Of a DNA stretch of 64,000 nt, positions 1 through 11,086 are shown piece by piece. The notes beneath the pieces were generated by a model that saw only the letters and a program-made list of their open reading frames with translations, had not been told where the DNA came from and did no database searches. The position numbers and the translations under genes were made by a program. Origin of the DNA: Coemansia sp. RSA 487. Its lineage: Eukaryota > Kickxellomycota > Kickxellomycetes > Kickxellales > Kickxellaceae. Positions within the stretch are counted from its first letter, which is position 1. Every line of letters starts with the position of its first letter. The DNA is taken from assembly GCA_027577595.1 (NCBI GenBank), contig JANBRJ010000028.1, forward strand, positions 1-64,000, given 5' to 3'.

Positions 1-643
1 TGCTTTTCCATCTTTTTTCCTTTTGCTTCCTTTTTTCGCCTTTCAATTGATCGTTTGCTTCTTTTTATATCGCAACAGCCATGTCTGCAAGGAGCTGAGT
101 ATGCTATATTTTATATGATATACCTTAAAGCTGATAAAAATATTTAGCTATAGTGTAAGCTGCCATTCATATTTTGGTATTCCTTTGCTCGTTTGTGCAA
201 AAGAAAAAACAACACCGCCGCAAATGTAGATATGGGGGATATCGGGGAGATGTGTGTTTGTGTTCAATGAATCGACACAGAAACTGGGGACTCTACTCAA
301 ACGCATTATAACGAAGCATGGGGCGTTTACGCAATATGTCCGTTTGCAGCCTACGTTTGGTTAAATTACTGCCTCTTCCATTGTCTCATAACAAGGCATT
401 GTTTATTTGAGAACAAAACATTTGTAATTTGTTATTAGCTGGTTGTTATCGAGATAGAGAGAGAGAAAAAAATATACAAGCTTGGAGTGGTCACACCCAT
501 CTACGTGTCAAGGAATGTTTAGTCGTTGGTTGCAACCAGCAGAATAAAACCGATTTCTTCTCTTGTTGGCAACATTTGTTTTATTTTTTATTTCATTCGT
601 TATTGTAAACACATCTGGCTCACTGACAGAAGCGAGAGCAAGA
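1..643. other. AT-rich region without a recognised gene
   Basis: I see no coding sequence, RNA gene or mobile-element domain here. The stretch is AT-rich with pyrimidine runs at its left edge. Its right part is presumably promoter and leader for the RAX1-like gene. An open frame extends upstream of the chosen start from a TTG codon at 563, but a eukaryotic gene would not normally start there. Confidence 0.5.
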
Positions 644-2935
644 ATGCCTGACCTTACAACTGTTTTTGAAGCCATGATGGCCAGCGTGACAGCTCCACCC
701 TTATCACTCTACGAGTTTCGTCTGTTTATTTCGGATGATCCAAAAGCCCAGAACGCTCTTGCCTTTTGCGAATGGTATCAGAGATACAAGACGGTTTATT
801 TTGATCGCGTCAGCGTCAACTCAGCCAGACAAACCGCTGCAAGTGTCAAGCCAGAACTACCTAGGCAATATGCCACCAGTAAAGCAAGTCTTGGCGTGTC
901 AAATGCAAACGTTCATACTGGACAAGCATCCTCACGTGCATCGTTTTCGGTGCCCAATTTTGGCACCCGAATGAACAACGGTCTTCCTTTTGGCGCAATT
1001 CATACGCTGAAATCCCACAGCTTTAGTGTGTTGAGCGAAAGTGTGATTGATAGTGCGTTTCACACAGCTACGGCCACCACTAGCACAGGATACAGCTCGG
1101 TTGGTGCAAAAAGACCACCACTTGGCTCATCCAGCAACACCTGGAATCCAGATCTTGTCCTGACCGCCCCAATCGGCAACTGCACAGAAAGAAACGAATC
1201 TGATGCGACCAGCGCTCCTGCAATAAACCCGCCATTTGTATCCAACATGTCTACAATAATCAGAAGACGCACGTTACCACCTGTTCCAAATAAATCTTGG
1301 TTGGATCATGATGCGCAAATGCAAGAGGAGAATCGACTCCAGATCCAGTCGCTCCTCGTTTTCGAATGCTGGGCGCGATTCCTTTCTTCGCACGCTCTGG
1401 AAAAGGTTGACATTCCCGAGGCGGAATTTCTTTACGTTCAAGAACGGCTACCCTTGAATGTAACACATATACCACAGCCTTTGCTATGTCGCAACGATAT
1501 GCTCGCATCTACTGCTTCTGCCACGGCATACAGTGGATCGCGTTCAGCAAATAATGGCAATGCCACATCTCAAGGCAGCCAAATCCCCAGCTCGTCAGAT
1601 ATTGCTGCCCCGCTGAAGCTTGTTTCGTGCCGCTCTCTACAGTTAGAGCCACAAAAGCAGCTTAAACAGCGCATTATTTCGCGCATCAACATGCGCCAGC
1701 TAGATGTTTCACTAACCCAGTCGCCTATCTCGCTTGGTTTTGGAGTCAGTAGTGCTGACTCGGACTTTCCGTTCACAGATGACAATGCGAGCATGAACGA
1801 CGATTCGGTAAAGCAGTTTATTGCCGGTCTGCGCCGGATATCCACAATGCCGGCTTTGAAGCTCCGTGATACGACCTCCAATACAGCATATCAGGAAGAC
1901 CCGTCTTATTCAGCACAGCACAGTCAGCAAGTTATGCGTGCAGTGCATCTAATACCTGTGTCAGAGCTTCAGATGTACCATCGCACCCTTAGACCCCAGC
2001 CACCGCCTTCCACACAGTCTGCCAGCGGCTCGGCATCTGCATACGCATGTGGCTACAAACCCGTGCCTATGCCGCTTTGCAAGCTCATCTCACCAAATGC
2101 AGTTCCGCCTGCTGTTTTTGATACAATTGCAAAGATATCTGCAAACTATCTGCTTCAGACCTATTTTGCCGAGTTTTACCGCCAGGCACATTACAATACT
2201 ACTACTGATGAGCGAATTATTTTGTTCGTTGCATCCGTTTTGACTTTTTTGTCAGGCTTTGGTATTGCAGCAGCTTTGGTTGTCTTGGGCTCGTCCAAAG
2301 CATGGCGAGCACTTTCTCTGCCATTCTTACTCACAGCACCAGTCCTTGCGTGCGCTGCTTGGACACGCATTTCAATCTGGCGTTGGTGGATCTGCAGCCG
2401 TGCAACAGGTCTTATTTCAACGTATTGTCGGCCATATAAGTATTCGCCTGAGGAAAAGGCAGTGCAGACAGATAATCAAACATCAGATGCGCATCTGCAG
2501 GCGATTAGAATGGCCACCGGCACATTTTTGCCACATATAAAGCACGGCTATTCAGGGGTGATTTTTAGGACACACTATCACATGTATAGCAGCAGTATAT
2601 GCTTCGATGCTCCCGATGGGAACTCCAATTCAGCAAGCAACACCGTTGCTGCAACGCAATATCCTGAACCGTGTGGCGCATCATCATCGTTCTCTTTGTG
2701 GTCGCAAGCAAAAACCTATAGAGGTGTTGCTGACAGAGCTGTCGACTCTATTGTGCGGTTTATGCTTCGCACGTACCGCGCGGGAGACCAGTGGAATATA
2801 AATTTAGAAAAGAAGTGGTACAGTCTTGCAGAGCCAACCGTGTTATGTGGCCAGTGTTATGTTGTGGTCCATCAGATAACGATCATTATCGTCTTCTGTG
2901 CTGCATCAGTAATCACTCTTTTCTTGCTTCATTGA
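644..2935 (+). CDS. RAX1: Rax1-like RGS-domain membrane protein
   Basis: Predicted 763-residue membrane protein resembling fungal Rax1, a cortical protein with a split RGS fold used in bud-site and polarity marking. The first RGS-like segment lies near residues 10-45 (LYEFRLFISDD, then FCEWYQRYKTVYF). A long Ser/Thr-rich, low-complexity insert follows. The closing RGS-like helices (NYLLQTYFAEFYRQA) sit directly before two membrane segments at about 525-548 and 556-578, as in Rax1. A third hydrophobic segment ends the protein. I chose the ATG at 644 because it starts just before the RGS segment; the longer frame opens at TTG 563. The gene is one exon. The insert makes it longer than yeast Rax1. 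The family call rests on domain order and membrane topology; the cellular role is inferred. Confidence 0.6.
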   Translation: MPDLTTVFEAMMASVTAPPLSLYEFRLFISDDPKAQNALAFCEWYQRYKTVYFDRVSVNSARQTAASVKPELPRQYATSKASLGVSNANVHTGQASSRASFSVPNFGTRMNNGLPFGAIHTLKSHSFSVLSESVIDSAFHTATATTSTGYSSVGAKRPPLGSSSNTWNPDLVLTAPIGNCTERNESDATSAPAINPPFVSNMSTIIRRRTLPPVPNKSWLDHDAQMQEENRLQIQSLLVFECWARFLSSHALEKVDIPEAEFLYVQERLPLNVTHIPQPLLCRNDMLASTASATAYSGSRSANNGNATSQGSQIPSSSDIAAPLKLVSCRSLQLEPQKQLKQRIISRINMRQLDVSLTQSPISLGFGVSSADSDFPFTDDNASMNDDSVKQFIAGLRRISTMPALKLRDTTSNTAYQEDPSYSAQHSQQVMRAVHLIPVSELQMYHRTLRPQPPPSTQSASGSASAYACGYKPVPMPLCKLISPNAVPPAVFDTIAKISANYLLQTYFAEFYRQAHYNTTTDERIILFVASVLTFLSGFGIAAALVVLGSSKAWRALSLPFLLTAPVLACAAWTRISIWRWWICSRATGLISTYCRPYKYSPEEKAVQTDNQTSDAHLQAIRMATGTFLPHIKHGYSGVIFRTHYHMYSSSICFDAPDGNSNSASNTVAATQYPEPCGASSSFSLWSQAKTYRGVADRAVDSIVRFMLRTYRAGDQWNINLEKKWYSLAEPTVLCGQCYVVVHQITIIIVFCAASVITLFLLH

Positions 2936-3048
2936 AATTAGCAACTTCGTTAAACTATTTTATGATATGTCGTTTCAAACAAATACAAATATTTAACTTT
3001 ATATTGTACAGTTCGTGTTAATATGCGCAGAGGAGTTCAAGCAAACAT

Positions 3049-3921
3049 TTATTCGCCATTGTTGGCTGTGAGAGAATAGTACTTTGTCATACAGCCTACA
3101 TCTGTTCGCCGAAACTTTGTTGCTACAGCATCCCAAATAACTGGCATATGGCGGTACTCCCTTTCGACGCATGAAACCAACGCCTGTTCCTCGTCCATAC
3201 TCCAGGGTCGCAAAGCCGACCTTCCTTGTCGTGTTCTCTGTGCCCCTCCTTCACTGCGAGTATGGCCATTTGCATGTTTGTCTCTGTTGGTTTTATATTC
3301 ATAACACCGCGAGCCTCGATGCTCTAGTTCGTCCAATGTGTCAAACAAGCTGTTGTCTGTGCCGCCATCAGTGGAAAACGTGCCTTCAATGGGAAATCGG
3401 GCTGACTCCTTGATATTCGTTATGCGAGTCTGTCTGAGACTGAGACATGATAATACCCTTTTGACCTGGCCTTTTAGATCGACATGGTTTCTGTTCCACC
3501 TTTTCGTCCAGTCGTATTTATCGCATGAGAACGAATGCCTGACAGCATCCGCATGCTTGTCATTAAACCCTCGCGATGTATAAGCAGTCTTCCGGCTCCT
3601 TATATCTGATAGTTTGTTTTTGGTGGTACCCTCCCTATCAACTCGTCGTATGTGTCTACTGCCATGTGTCGCATATGTGCAATGTATGCTTGTGTCAAAA
3701 AGACTTGGGTCTGTGCTATATCCTGATAACCAAGCATCGTCGCTATATATAATATCCTTAGACAGGCACTCGCGAGGCGGCAAACTTCGAGTTTTCTGTA
3801 AGATAGGCAAGTCCGTGGATTGTCGGTTTGACTTGTAAGTCGAATTAAACCGACCCGAATTTATTCCAGGTGGAACATTTTCTGGCTGGCTCCCAATCTG
3901 GCGAAGTTTTAATTTCCACAT
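3049..3921 (-). CDS. Myb/SANT-like domain protein
   Basis: A 290-residue predicted protein, basic and rich in Ser, Arg and Thr, with one recognisable module at its C-terminus. Residues about 236-286 read as a single Myb/SANT repeat (RPWSMDEEQALVSCVE, then IWDAVATKF and MTKYYSL), with the usual spaced aromatic residues. SANT repeats bind DNA or histone tails, so a nuclear role is likely but the target is unknown. The start is ATG. It is convergent with the RAX1-like gene, with about 110 bp between the stops. No intron is needed. The N-terminal 230 residues match no family I recognise. Confidence 0.55.
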   Translation of the reverse strand: MWKLKLRQIGSQPENVPPGINSGRFNSTYKSNRQSTDLPILQKTRSLPPRECLSKDIIYSDDAWLSGYSTDPSLFDTSIHCTYATHGSRHIRRVDREGTTKNKLSDIRSRKTAYTSRGFNDKHADAVRHSFSCDKYDWTKRWNRNHVDLKGQVKRVLSCLSLRQTRITNIKESARFPIEGTFSTDGGTDNSLFDTLDELEHRGSRCYEYKTNRDKHANGHTRSEGGAQRTRQGRSALRPWSMDEEQALVSCVEREYRHMPVIWDAVATKFRRTDVGCMTKYYSLTANNGE

Positions 3922-4559
3922 TTGGAAGAATGTAAAACAAATAAAGGTTGAAAATATAGAAAATAGAATTCAAATGACCAATAAATAATACAAAATAGAT
4001 AAAAAAATCTGGTTTGAAAGCAAGAAAAGTAAATACAATCACAAAAGTAAAAGATATCAGAGCAAAATGCAGAACCAATGCCAATAGTGCATATTAACGT
4101 GTTTGTTTCAAGGTGTTATATTGTGGAAAGAGACATCCAAACTGAAACTGATTTGATGTTTATTGATACTTGATCACAAATGGTCCGACATTTACCATAT
4201 ACAGCGATCGACTATGATAAATAAATGGCTGCCTCGCGTGTTCGCAATTGAATTGCACTTTTCAGCACTAGCTCGCACTTCTTCGCCATCGTTGAGACCA
4301 GAGGACAAAGAACGCAATACCAAACCATACCCTCCTCGATGTTGGAATTGGATCCTACATCAGCAGTCTTACTAGTACAGCCCAAATAGTACCTTAGCAT
4401 TTCCGCACGTATTTGATCTAGTTATTAGCGTTTATTAGATACACCTCGACTGATCACCCATTATATTTGGTAGGGAAAATATGTATATTAAATAATGTAT
4501 CCGCTCTCAAACATCCAAGAGATGATTTACAAGGCTCCGTCGTTTTCTGCTTAGGATGG
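3922..4559. other. AT-rich spacer, nothing recognised
   Basis: No gene is supported. Short open frames on both strands lack family motifs. The right part may still belong to the decayed retroelement that follows, but I cannot show this from sequence. Confidence 0.4.
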
Positions 4560-6180
4560 TACTATATGATGTAAGTCGATCTGTTGTTGGCTCATCAGCC
4601 AAGAAGGCACTACAGAGACCCGACAATAGACTAGCATTCCTTGATTCCTGTGAGTTCGTCAAGTTGAGCTGCAACCAGCTTCAGAGAAGTTGGGAGAGAA
4701 AATTTCCCAAAATTCGTATTCTGCATGCCTGTGTTGCCAAGAAGGCGAAACATAGCTGATTTCTGGTTCAGAATGATCACACTCTTGCTCTGGACAATGT
4801 ATATGCAAATGCAAATGATAATCAGGCACAAGCCAATATCCTTCATCCAGAATTCAGCAGACAAATACAATGCCCATCTGGCTGCACAGGTGAGTACTGA
4901 GACACTTGTTCCAGACATATGGTGCTTGCTTGGATCCATAGAAAGCGGCTCAGCTTGCAGATATCAGACTTACGATTATCATCCACTCTATCTGAAAACT
5001 CATCAATGTACAGGTCTTTGCCAATGCCATGATGAAAAAAGGAGTCTTGACATCCATGCTGTGAGATGAGACCGAACAGTGTTGCAAGAGCAAGAGTGGT
5101 ATGAATCGTCTTACACTACACAACTGGAGCAAACATGTCATTGTAGTCGAGACTAGAGCGCTGTTGGAATCCTCCAACCACATGGTAACCCCCTGTACAA
5201 TGGCAGAACACCATCGCCACAGGATTTAATGACAAACACCTAGCATGTGATTAGAATATGCATCCAAGGAGCCTTGGGAGCAACTTTCAGCACATTATTG
5301 TCAATCGACTCTAGCTCTGCCATAGTCGCCTCTTGCCACCTTGATGGGTCTTTGGATCGCATTGTAACTATGTATGAGGGCAGTCCGCTGACACTTGCAT
5401 TGCTTAGGAACATGTCACTATCGTCTTGATCCTCATCTCCTAGTGTCCAGCATGCCAGCTCGTGTTTGTTCTGATAACCGCTTCTCAAAGACTTTCTGTG
5501 ATCAGTGGTGTGTCGATGCTGTCTGAAGTAGCTGCTTCCTCTTGATCCAAGCTACTTTCAGGCTGCTCAGCAGAATTGCCTGCAAATTTAAAGACCGTTG
5601 ATGCCAAATTGGAAGAGAACGTGCTCAGTTGAACATAAGGAAGAAACTTTAGCAGAATGGGAAATGGGAAAAGCGTCTGTAAGAATATACCATGATGGGA
5701 TCTGAGAATTCTACCAGCGTCTAGATTATGAAAACTATACTTGCAGTACTCTGCTCCAAAATACACGCAAGACTGGGAACGTTTACCAAGCTTTTTGCGC
5801 AGCTCAAGAGGAACTGAAACCTCAGCAAGGCAACCAAATGTGTGCATGTATTTAGCTGAAACGCATGCACCTAGATATTGTACAGGCGTCTTTACCTAGG
5901 GATCTGCTTTAGGAAGTGACTGTAAAGGAATGTGGTATGTTCATGAGTAAAATGCCAAATAGAGATACCAACACAAGCACACAATGGCATAGAATTGGTG
6001 GGTTTGATAGCTGTGCGACTGAATCGCTCAGCAATGTCATTTTGCTGGGGAGAATAAGGAGACAAAGCGGTATGTGAAATCTCGACACAAAATGCCTTAT
6101 GAACATTGGAGGATATCCTAAACTATAAAAATATAACACGTGTGGGAAATATTTGGGCCACCAAATCTGCCTCACTACAT
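4560..6180 (-). mobile_element. Ty1/copia-type LTR retrotransposon fossil
   Basis: A decayed pol region of the Ty1/copia superfamily on the minus strand. Three landmarks lie in the expected order. The end of the integrase core (SPYSPQQNDIAERF) is near 6,020-6,090. The integrase-to-RT linker (MHTFGCLAEV and KRSQSCVYFG) is near 5,740-5,850. Start-of-RT signatures (WQEATMAELESID near 5,310-5,350 and DYNDMFAPV near 5,130-5,160) follow. The copy is broken many times and looks old. No LTRs or flanking duplications could be delimited, so both limits are approximate and the element may extend toward 7,000. Confidence 0.75.
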
Positions 6181-7585
6181 TAAATCAACTGGCGATTGAC
6201 GAGCACTGGAAGCTGTAATTCATCTGTTACATTTAGACTATAGAGCACGGCATCTGTACCAATCTTTAGTGGCCTTAGGGAGATAAAGATGGGGTGGATG
6301 CTGAAGGAGGTTTCAGTGAATTACTAAACCATCTATTTTATTGCCTTTTGTAAAGATTCTAGGGTAAAGCCGATCTTCATATTCACTTGAGGGATATAGC
6401 AACTCATTAGATGATTGCTATGATATTTGGTGTTAAAACTAATATGACATTGAGATTGAAAGCCAAATGTTTAAAGCAACTTGAAAATATAAAGAATACT
6501 AAGCAGCTAAGTAACAAGATAAGAATTAGAAAAGGTACTAGTTGTGATGTTGTTTCATTTGTTGACATTTGTGCAGATATATCAGTCCATGTTGACCAGC
6601 ACATAAAAGTGTAACATTTTAGAAAACGTGATATGGTAGTAATATGCTCAAATTTCGACAAACATATTTAGTAAATGGCTACTGAGTGAGTGGTGTTGGC
6701 CATCTGTTCTAGTGGGAAAAAGAACAGCACAAGCAGTGTCTACATATACCAAACAGGCAAGTTAGTGAGGGACTGGCGCTACTCGACAGCCATCTGTACC
6801 ACAATGGATGGCGAGCAAACAATTAAGTAGCGTCTATAGCGCACAGTCCACTCGGTGACCAGTGCCACCTAACCGACACTACAAGTAAGTGAGCAGAATC
6901 TAGTGGTGATGATTTGCTAGCTAGAAAATATGTTGGGCTTATACATGGGTGATAACAGTATTCAGAAATCCAGCTGGAAATAACTAGGCACTTGTGCACC
7001 AAACAAGTTCTACCCCCAATAAATCGCTTTACTAATGCAGGGACCTGCCACAAAGCTGGAATTTTAAACTAGCTGAAAAGGTAAATCCTGAATGGTCATG
7101 AGCAAAAAATACATGCATCAATCTTAAATTCTTGAGGATTGTGGTTGAGATAACAACCAAAAGCCAGCCCGATTATACTTTCGGCTTGACGCTAAAGCAT
7201 AAAATATTTTTCATTTTTACAAAGTGTTTTTCCTTGGTGTATTTTTACGCCAATCAGTCTCTTCCTGTTGACAGGAGCAGTCCGTATCCTACTGGCTGGA
7301 TATAATTTTTTGTATTATTTAATTTATTTCCGTTTCTGCCTGTCGTCATCCCGCTTTCTCAACTAGGACTTTACTAATTTTTGTCATCTGATATCAGTCC
7401 GCAAAGTCTTCTTGGTATAAGAAGAAATGGCGGGTTCCAAACATCCGCTTATATATTTCTGCTACGGTTTGAAGGTGCAAGCAATCGTCCCTTTTCATTT
7501 TTCTACCACTTTTTTACCCATCGCCTTTTTATCTTTAATACTATATAAATTGGGCAATCTCCAATAGACCTGTCAATCATCAATA
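6181..7585. other. AT-rich accessory spacer
   Basis: No host gene is recognisable. Short frames on both strands show no conserved domain. The left part could be further retroelement remnant; the last few hundred bases are the upstream region of the P450 gene. Confidence 0.4.
7542..7550 (+). promoter_or_regulatory. TATA-like element before the P450 gene
   Basis: TATATAAAT lies about 36 nt before the chosen ATG. The position fits a TATA box only if the leader is very short, so this is a weak candidate based on sequence alone. Confidence 0.3.
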
Positions 7586-9208
7586 ATGGTCCTTTCGAAA
7601 CTATATGGATTTGTGCTTCCGAGCAATGGGGTTGTGGATATTCTGGCACAAATATATGCAGCTAGTAGAGATACACGTTCGTGCATCATTGCGTTGCTAT
7701 CTGTGATTGGTACCACATTTGCTTACCGTATCATATACTCCATAATATTTTCACCACTACGCAGTATTCGTGGTCCTTGGCTTGCGAGGCTTACTTCACT
7801 ACGCGCTGATATCCTTATTGCATCTGGATTTATGTGGCGACTAGCACGTAAGGATTTTGAAGAGTATGGCGATTTGTTTGTAACCATGCCCGATGCTGTC
7901 ACTGTCTGCGATCCTGACGATATTCGTATGCTTCTGGGAAACACTGCTGTCAATAAAGCCCCGTTCTATCGCATTCTTAAATTTACAGGTATTGAAAACA
8001 CATTAAGCTACCAGGATAATGCTAGCGCATTGGTCCGCCATCGGCAGATTGGTCCATTTCTCCGATCCGCATATCTGTCAAAGATGGAAGGCACGATAAT
8101 GCGCGAGGGTGTTCTTTCAATCAAGAGCAAGTGGGATAAACTGCTTGATGAAAGCCCAAATGGAGTGGTCGAGGTAAACTATTGTGACGATTTTATCATT
8201 GGCGTCTTTGGTGTTATCTCAACACTTGTGCATGGAAGAAGGCTCGAGGAGCTCAACAACAGTGAAAGCGCAGCTACCTGGATTAAAAAGTCGCTTTCAT
8301 TCCTAGGAACACGTTCCATGGTGCAAATGTTGCCTTCATTTATAAGCAAGCCATTGCTTTCCCCATGGGAGCACTACTACACTCGCCTTAGCATGTACAC
8401 ACACGAATCAATTTCCAAACGTACAAGATATCTGAAGGAGATTGAGAATAGCAACAAGGACAGCGAAAGACCAGCAGACTTACTACAGGCATTTATTGAT
8501 GCGGAAGACGCAGAATCCAAGTGCAAGATGAGCTACGGCGAAATTCATAGCGAATGTCTACTAATGATGCAAGCTGGTACAGACACAACTTCACAGACAA
8601 TTGCAACAACTGTGCATCTGCTGCTGCTGCATCCGCTATACCACAAAAGAGCAGTGGAGGAGATCCGTTCACAGTTTGACTCAGATCATGTCATAACCTA
8701 CAACGAGTGTCGCGAAAAGCTGCCATTTCTAGAGGCTTGCATCTTTGAGTCGCTGCGTCTTGAGCCAGTCACAGGTGGCATACTTGCGCGTGTGTCGCCA
8801 AAGGGTGGTGTGACTATCAAGGGCCATTTTATACCAGAAGGAACATCAATCATGGTCAATCTTGCAGCAGCTAATCGCCATGGCAGGCACTGGGAAAGGC
8901 CCTACGAGTTTGACCCCACACGCTTCCTTGGCAACAGGGAAGCTCGCAGCAAGATCATGACATTTAGCAGTGGTAGGCGAACCTGTCCTGGTCGCCAGCT
9001 GGCATGGTGGGAGATGCTTACGATACTTGCAAATATTCTCAAGGATTACGATCTAAAGATGCCATCCGACTGTGCGAATTTTGGCCCTGGTATGCTTGAC
9101 AAAAACGGATATCCAAAGACTATGGACTGGCGCATGTTTATTACCATCAAGCCGAAAGACTCTGATCGCGACTGTCGTGTTCTTGTCTCCAGGGCAAAAA
9201 CTGCTTAA
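7586..9208 (+). CDS. Cytochrome P450 monooxygenase
   Basis: A complete 540-residue microsomal-type P450, normal length for the fold. A hydrophobic N-terminal anchor lies at about residues 33-57, followed by the Pro/Gly hinge SPLRSIRGPW. The oxygen-binding I-helix motif AGTDTTS is at about 330-336. The K-helix ExxR is in FESLRLEP. The haem loop FSSGRRTCPGRQLA carries the iron-ligating Cys at about residue 467. It should need a cytochrome P450 reductase and sit on the ER facing the cytosol. The start is ATG and the gene is one exon. It is not next to obvious pathway genes, so the substrate cannot be predicted. The FDPTRF-to-haem spacing is typical of fungal class II enzymes. I cannot assign a CYP family from sequence alone. 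Confidence 0.93.
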   Translation: MVLSKLYGFVLPSNGVVDILAQIYAASRDTRSCIIALLSVIGTTFAYRIIYSIIFSPLRSIRGPWLARLTSLRADILIASGFMWRLARKDFEEYGDLFVTMPDAVTVCDPDDIRMLLGNTAVNKAPFYRILKFTGIENTLSYQDNASALVRHRQIGPFLRSAYLSKMEGTIMREGVLSIKSKWDKLLDESPNGVVEVNYCDDFIIGVFGVISTLVHGRRLEELNNSESAATWIKKSLSFLGTRSMVQMLPSFISKPLLSPWEHYYTRLSMYTHESISKRTRYLKEIENSNKDSERPADLLQAFIDAEDAESKCKMSYGEIHSECLLMMQAGTDTTSQTIATTVHLLLLHPLYHKRAVEEIRSQFDSDHVITYNECREKLPFLEACIFESLRLEPVTGGILARVSPKGGVTIKGHFIPEGTSIMVNLAAANRHGRHWERPYEFDPTRFLGNREARSKIMTFSSGRRTCPGRQLAWWEMLTILANILKDYDLKMPSDCANFGPGMLDKNGYPKTMDWRMFITIKPKDSDRDCRVLVSRAKTA

Positions 9209-9352
9209 TCACGCCACAAGGGCGAACGCAATGTCTGCTTTGTTGTTTTCATTGATTCTTTTTTATATTTCCACATAATATAAACACTTTGAAGCTTGAT
9301 TTGGTGCCAACAAAAAAGAAAGCAACTTTGCCTGTAAGTAATCTCTAAACTT

Positions 9353-10430
9353 CTAAATATCAGCATCTTTGATAGTGGTTTCTACTATACTGAGCAGCCT
9401 CGCTGCATCTGTCTTTGCATTTTGCCACTTTTCGACTAGCTCGCCACACTGCTTTTCTTTGTCGCAGACAGCACAGTCAGCAGCTTCCTTAAACGTGCAA
9501 ACAAGCTTGTCCATATCGCTACAGCTGCAAAATTGGGTTAGTTGAAGCTAATTAGCGCTGTTTGATAGGAGTGTGTTTAAAGCGTATTAAACATATTTTC
9601 GATATATTTACCTTATCATCTCAACTCCCTCCTTTGCGAGCTCTGCGACTGTCTCTTTTATCTCTAAATGCGTTATTAACATATACACGCAACGAGCCAA
9701 GGTTTGGAATTAGTATATCGTTGTTTTGTTTTTCACTGAAACAAAGTAAGCACCAGTTTATTTACATACCCTCAATGGCAGCTATCGCATCTTTACTGCC
9801 AAGGTTTGGATCAAAGAATACATCGTCAGTACCAGCGTTGTGGTTTTCGATAGTATCATCAGGAGCTGATGTGAGTTTACTTATGTTCGAAGTTTTCTGG
9901 GTACTATCGTCCTTCCGCGAGGAACTGCGGTTACTACATATAGTTGCCATTATATCGTCAGGAAACTCGTCTACAGTATCAGGCATGTTGTCACTGGAAT
10001 CAGTGACTATTATACTTTCATTTTGAGTGGCAACGATAGGCGGGGCTCCTGGAACAGGTGCGGGTAAAGTACAGCATGTATCAATATCAATACTTCTGCT
10101 ACGCTTTGTGCGCTTTGGAAGCTGCTTCGCTATTGTAAAATCATTATTCGAAAGCTGACGCTGTCTGTTGCCCATCGAAGGCATCTGCTTGACTGACATG
10201 TTATCTGGAAAGGCTGCAACGCCACCCACATGTGGCCATGACGGCTGTATGCTGGTGTCTCCAAAGAAACTCTGAGCGCGGTTAAAGTGGTTCTGTTGGT
10301 TGCCATGACCCAGTGGCACGGGTTGCCGGGAAGCTGGGCTTTTATCTATGCTGAGATTAAGGGGCCGAATGCTGCGTGGCGGACGAGTCCCAATGGGGTT
10401 GAATACGAATGGTACAGGCGTGTTTGGCAT
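9353..10430 (-). CDS. Three-exon hypothetical protein with C-terminal Cys/coiled segment
   Basis: I built this 294-residue model from splice signals; no family is recognised. Exon 1 is 10430-9770, exon 2 is 9663-9612 and exon 3 is 9524-9353. Introns start GTATGT and GTAAAT and end TTTAG and TGCAG, and the phases join without a stop. The N-terminal 220 residues are low complexity, with a basic patch (KQLPKRTKRSRS) and an acidic-flanked hydrophobic run (SIIVTDSSDN) that resembles a SUMO-interaction motif. The joined C-terminus is a charged helix-forming stretch (EIKETVAELAKEGVEMI). It continues into a segment with four cysteines (CTFKEAADCAVCDKEKQC) and a final amphipathic helix. This may be a small nuclear complex subunit, but that is a guess. 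Confidence 0.65.
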
Positions 10431-10653
10431 TGTGCAATAAGCTATTTTAACAGAAAGAAAAGAAAAGAGCTGTGATATGAATACACTATTTGCTCATCAT
10501 ATATGGTCGTTTTCAGAGTTAGGAATTCGCAGCGAGTCTTATCCACGCGCATACAGCCGTGTGTTCCAAGCCAAGTCTTGTCGCATCATGAATAGTCTGG
10601 TGAGCTTATATTTGGCAATGTGGCCAGTTTTCAAAAGGAGCTAAAAAACATTA

Positions 10654-10974
10654 TCACTGCTCTTGTTGCTGTTGGTCAAGATATTTCTTAACTTTTTCAG
10701 CTGCTGGTAGCTCCTTTGCGTATTCCTTATCAGTGCGTGCGCCGAGCTTCAAGTAGCATAGAACGCGCGGTGCACCATTGTCCATGACTGATTGCATACA
10801 CTCTTCGGTAACGCGTGTAACAAGCGCAAAGTCACCCTGAAAGTTTGTGCCTGAGTCGTGCATCGTGTGCTGCAGCCCTGACGCGTCGAGGATGGTTTTT
10901 ACTTTGGCAATATACCTTGTAAACGAAACATCAGCCCCGATAGGAACGATCTGAATTTCACCACTGACGTACAT
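10654..10974 (-). CDS. ECM15: UPF0045 / MTH1187-family thiamine-binding-fold protein
   Basis: A 106-residue protein of the MTH1187/Ecm15 family, small ferredoxin-like proteins that form tetramers and in some members bind thiamine or related pyrimidines. Diagnostic pieces are the opening strand GEIQIVPIGAD, the TRYIAKVKTIL helix, the central GTNFQGDF and the strand RVLCYLKLGAR. The length matches the family (about 100 residues). The start was set at ATG 10974 because the frame upstream is a low-complexity Phe/Leu stretch not expected in this fold. The stop lies about 110 bp from the end of DUS4 on the same strand. The function in fungi is poorly defined, so I give the fold rather than a reaction. 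Confidence 0.8.
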   Translation of the reverse strand: MYVSGEIQIVPIGADVSFTRYIAKVKTILDASGLQHTMHDSGTNFQGDFALVTRVTEECMQSVMDNGAPRVLCYLKLGARTDKEYAKELPAAEKVKKYLDQQQQEQ

Positions 10975-11086
10975 TTTTTCAAGCCACAAGAAAAATAATT
11001 TTTCAAGTTTTAAAAAGAGGAAGAAAAAACTGAGGAAAAGAGATAAGAACAAAAATACTCCATCATTTCCCTTGCTTTTCGTGCGG

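Noticed and set aside
563-643. N-terminal extension of the RAX1-like frame looking like a signal peptide
   Set aside because: It starts at TTG and contains no ATG; the ATG at 644 begins just before the RGS segment.
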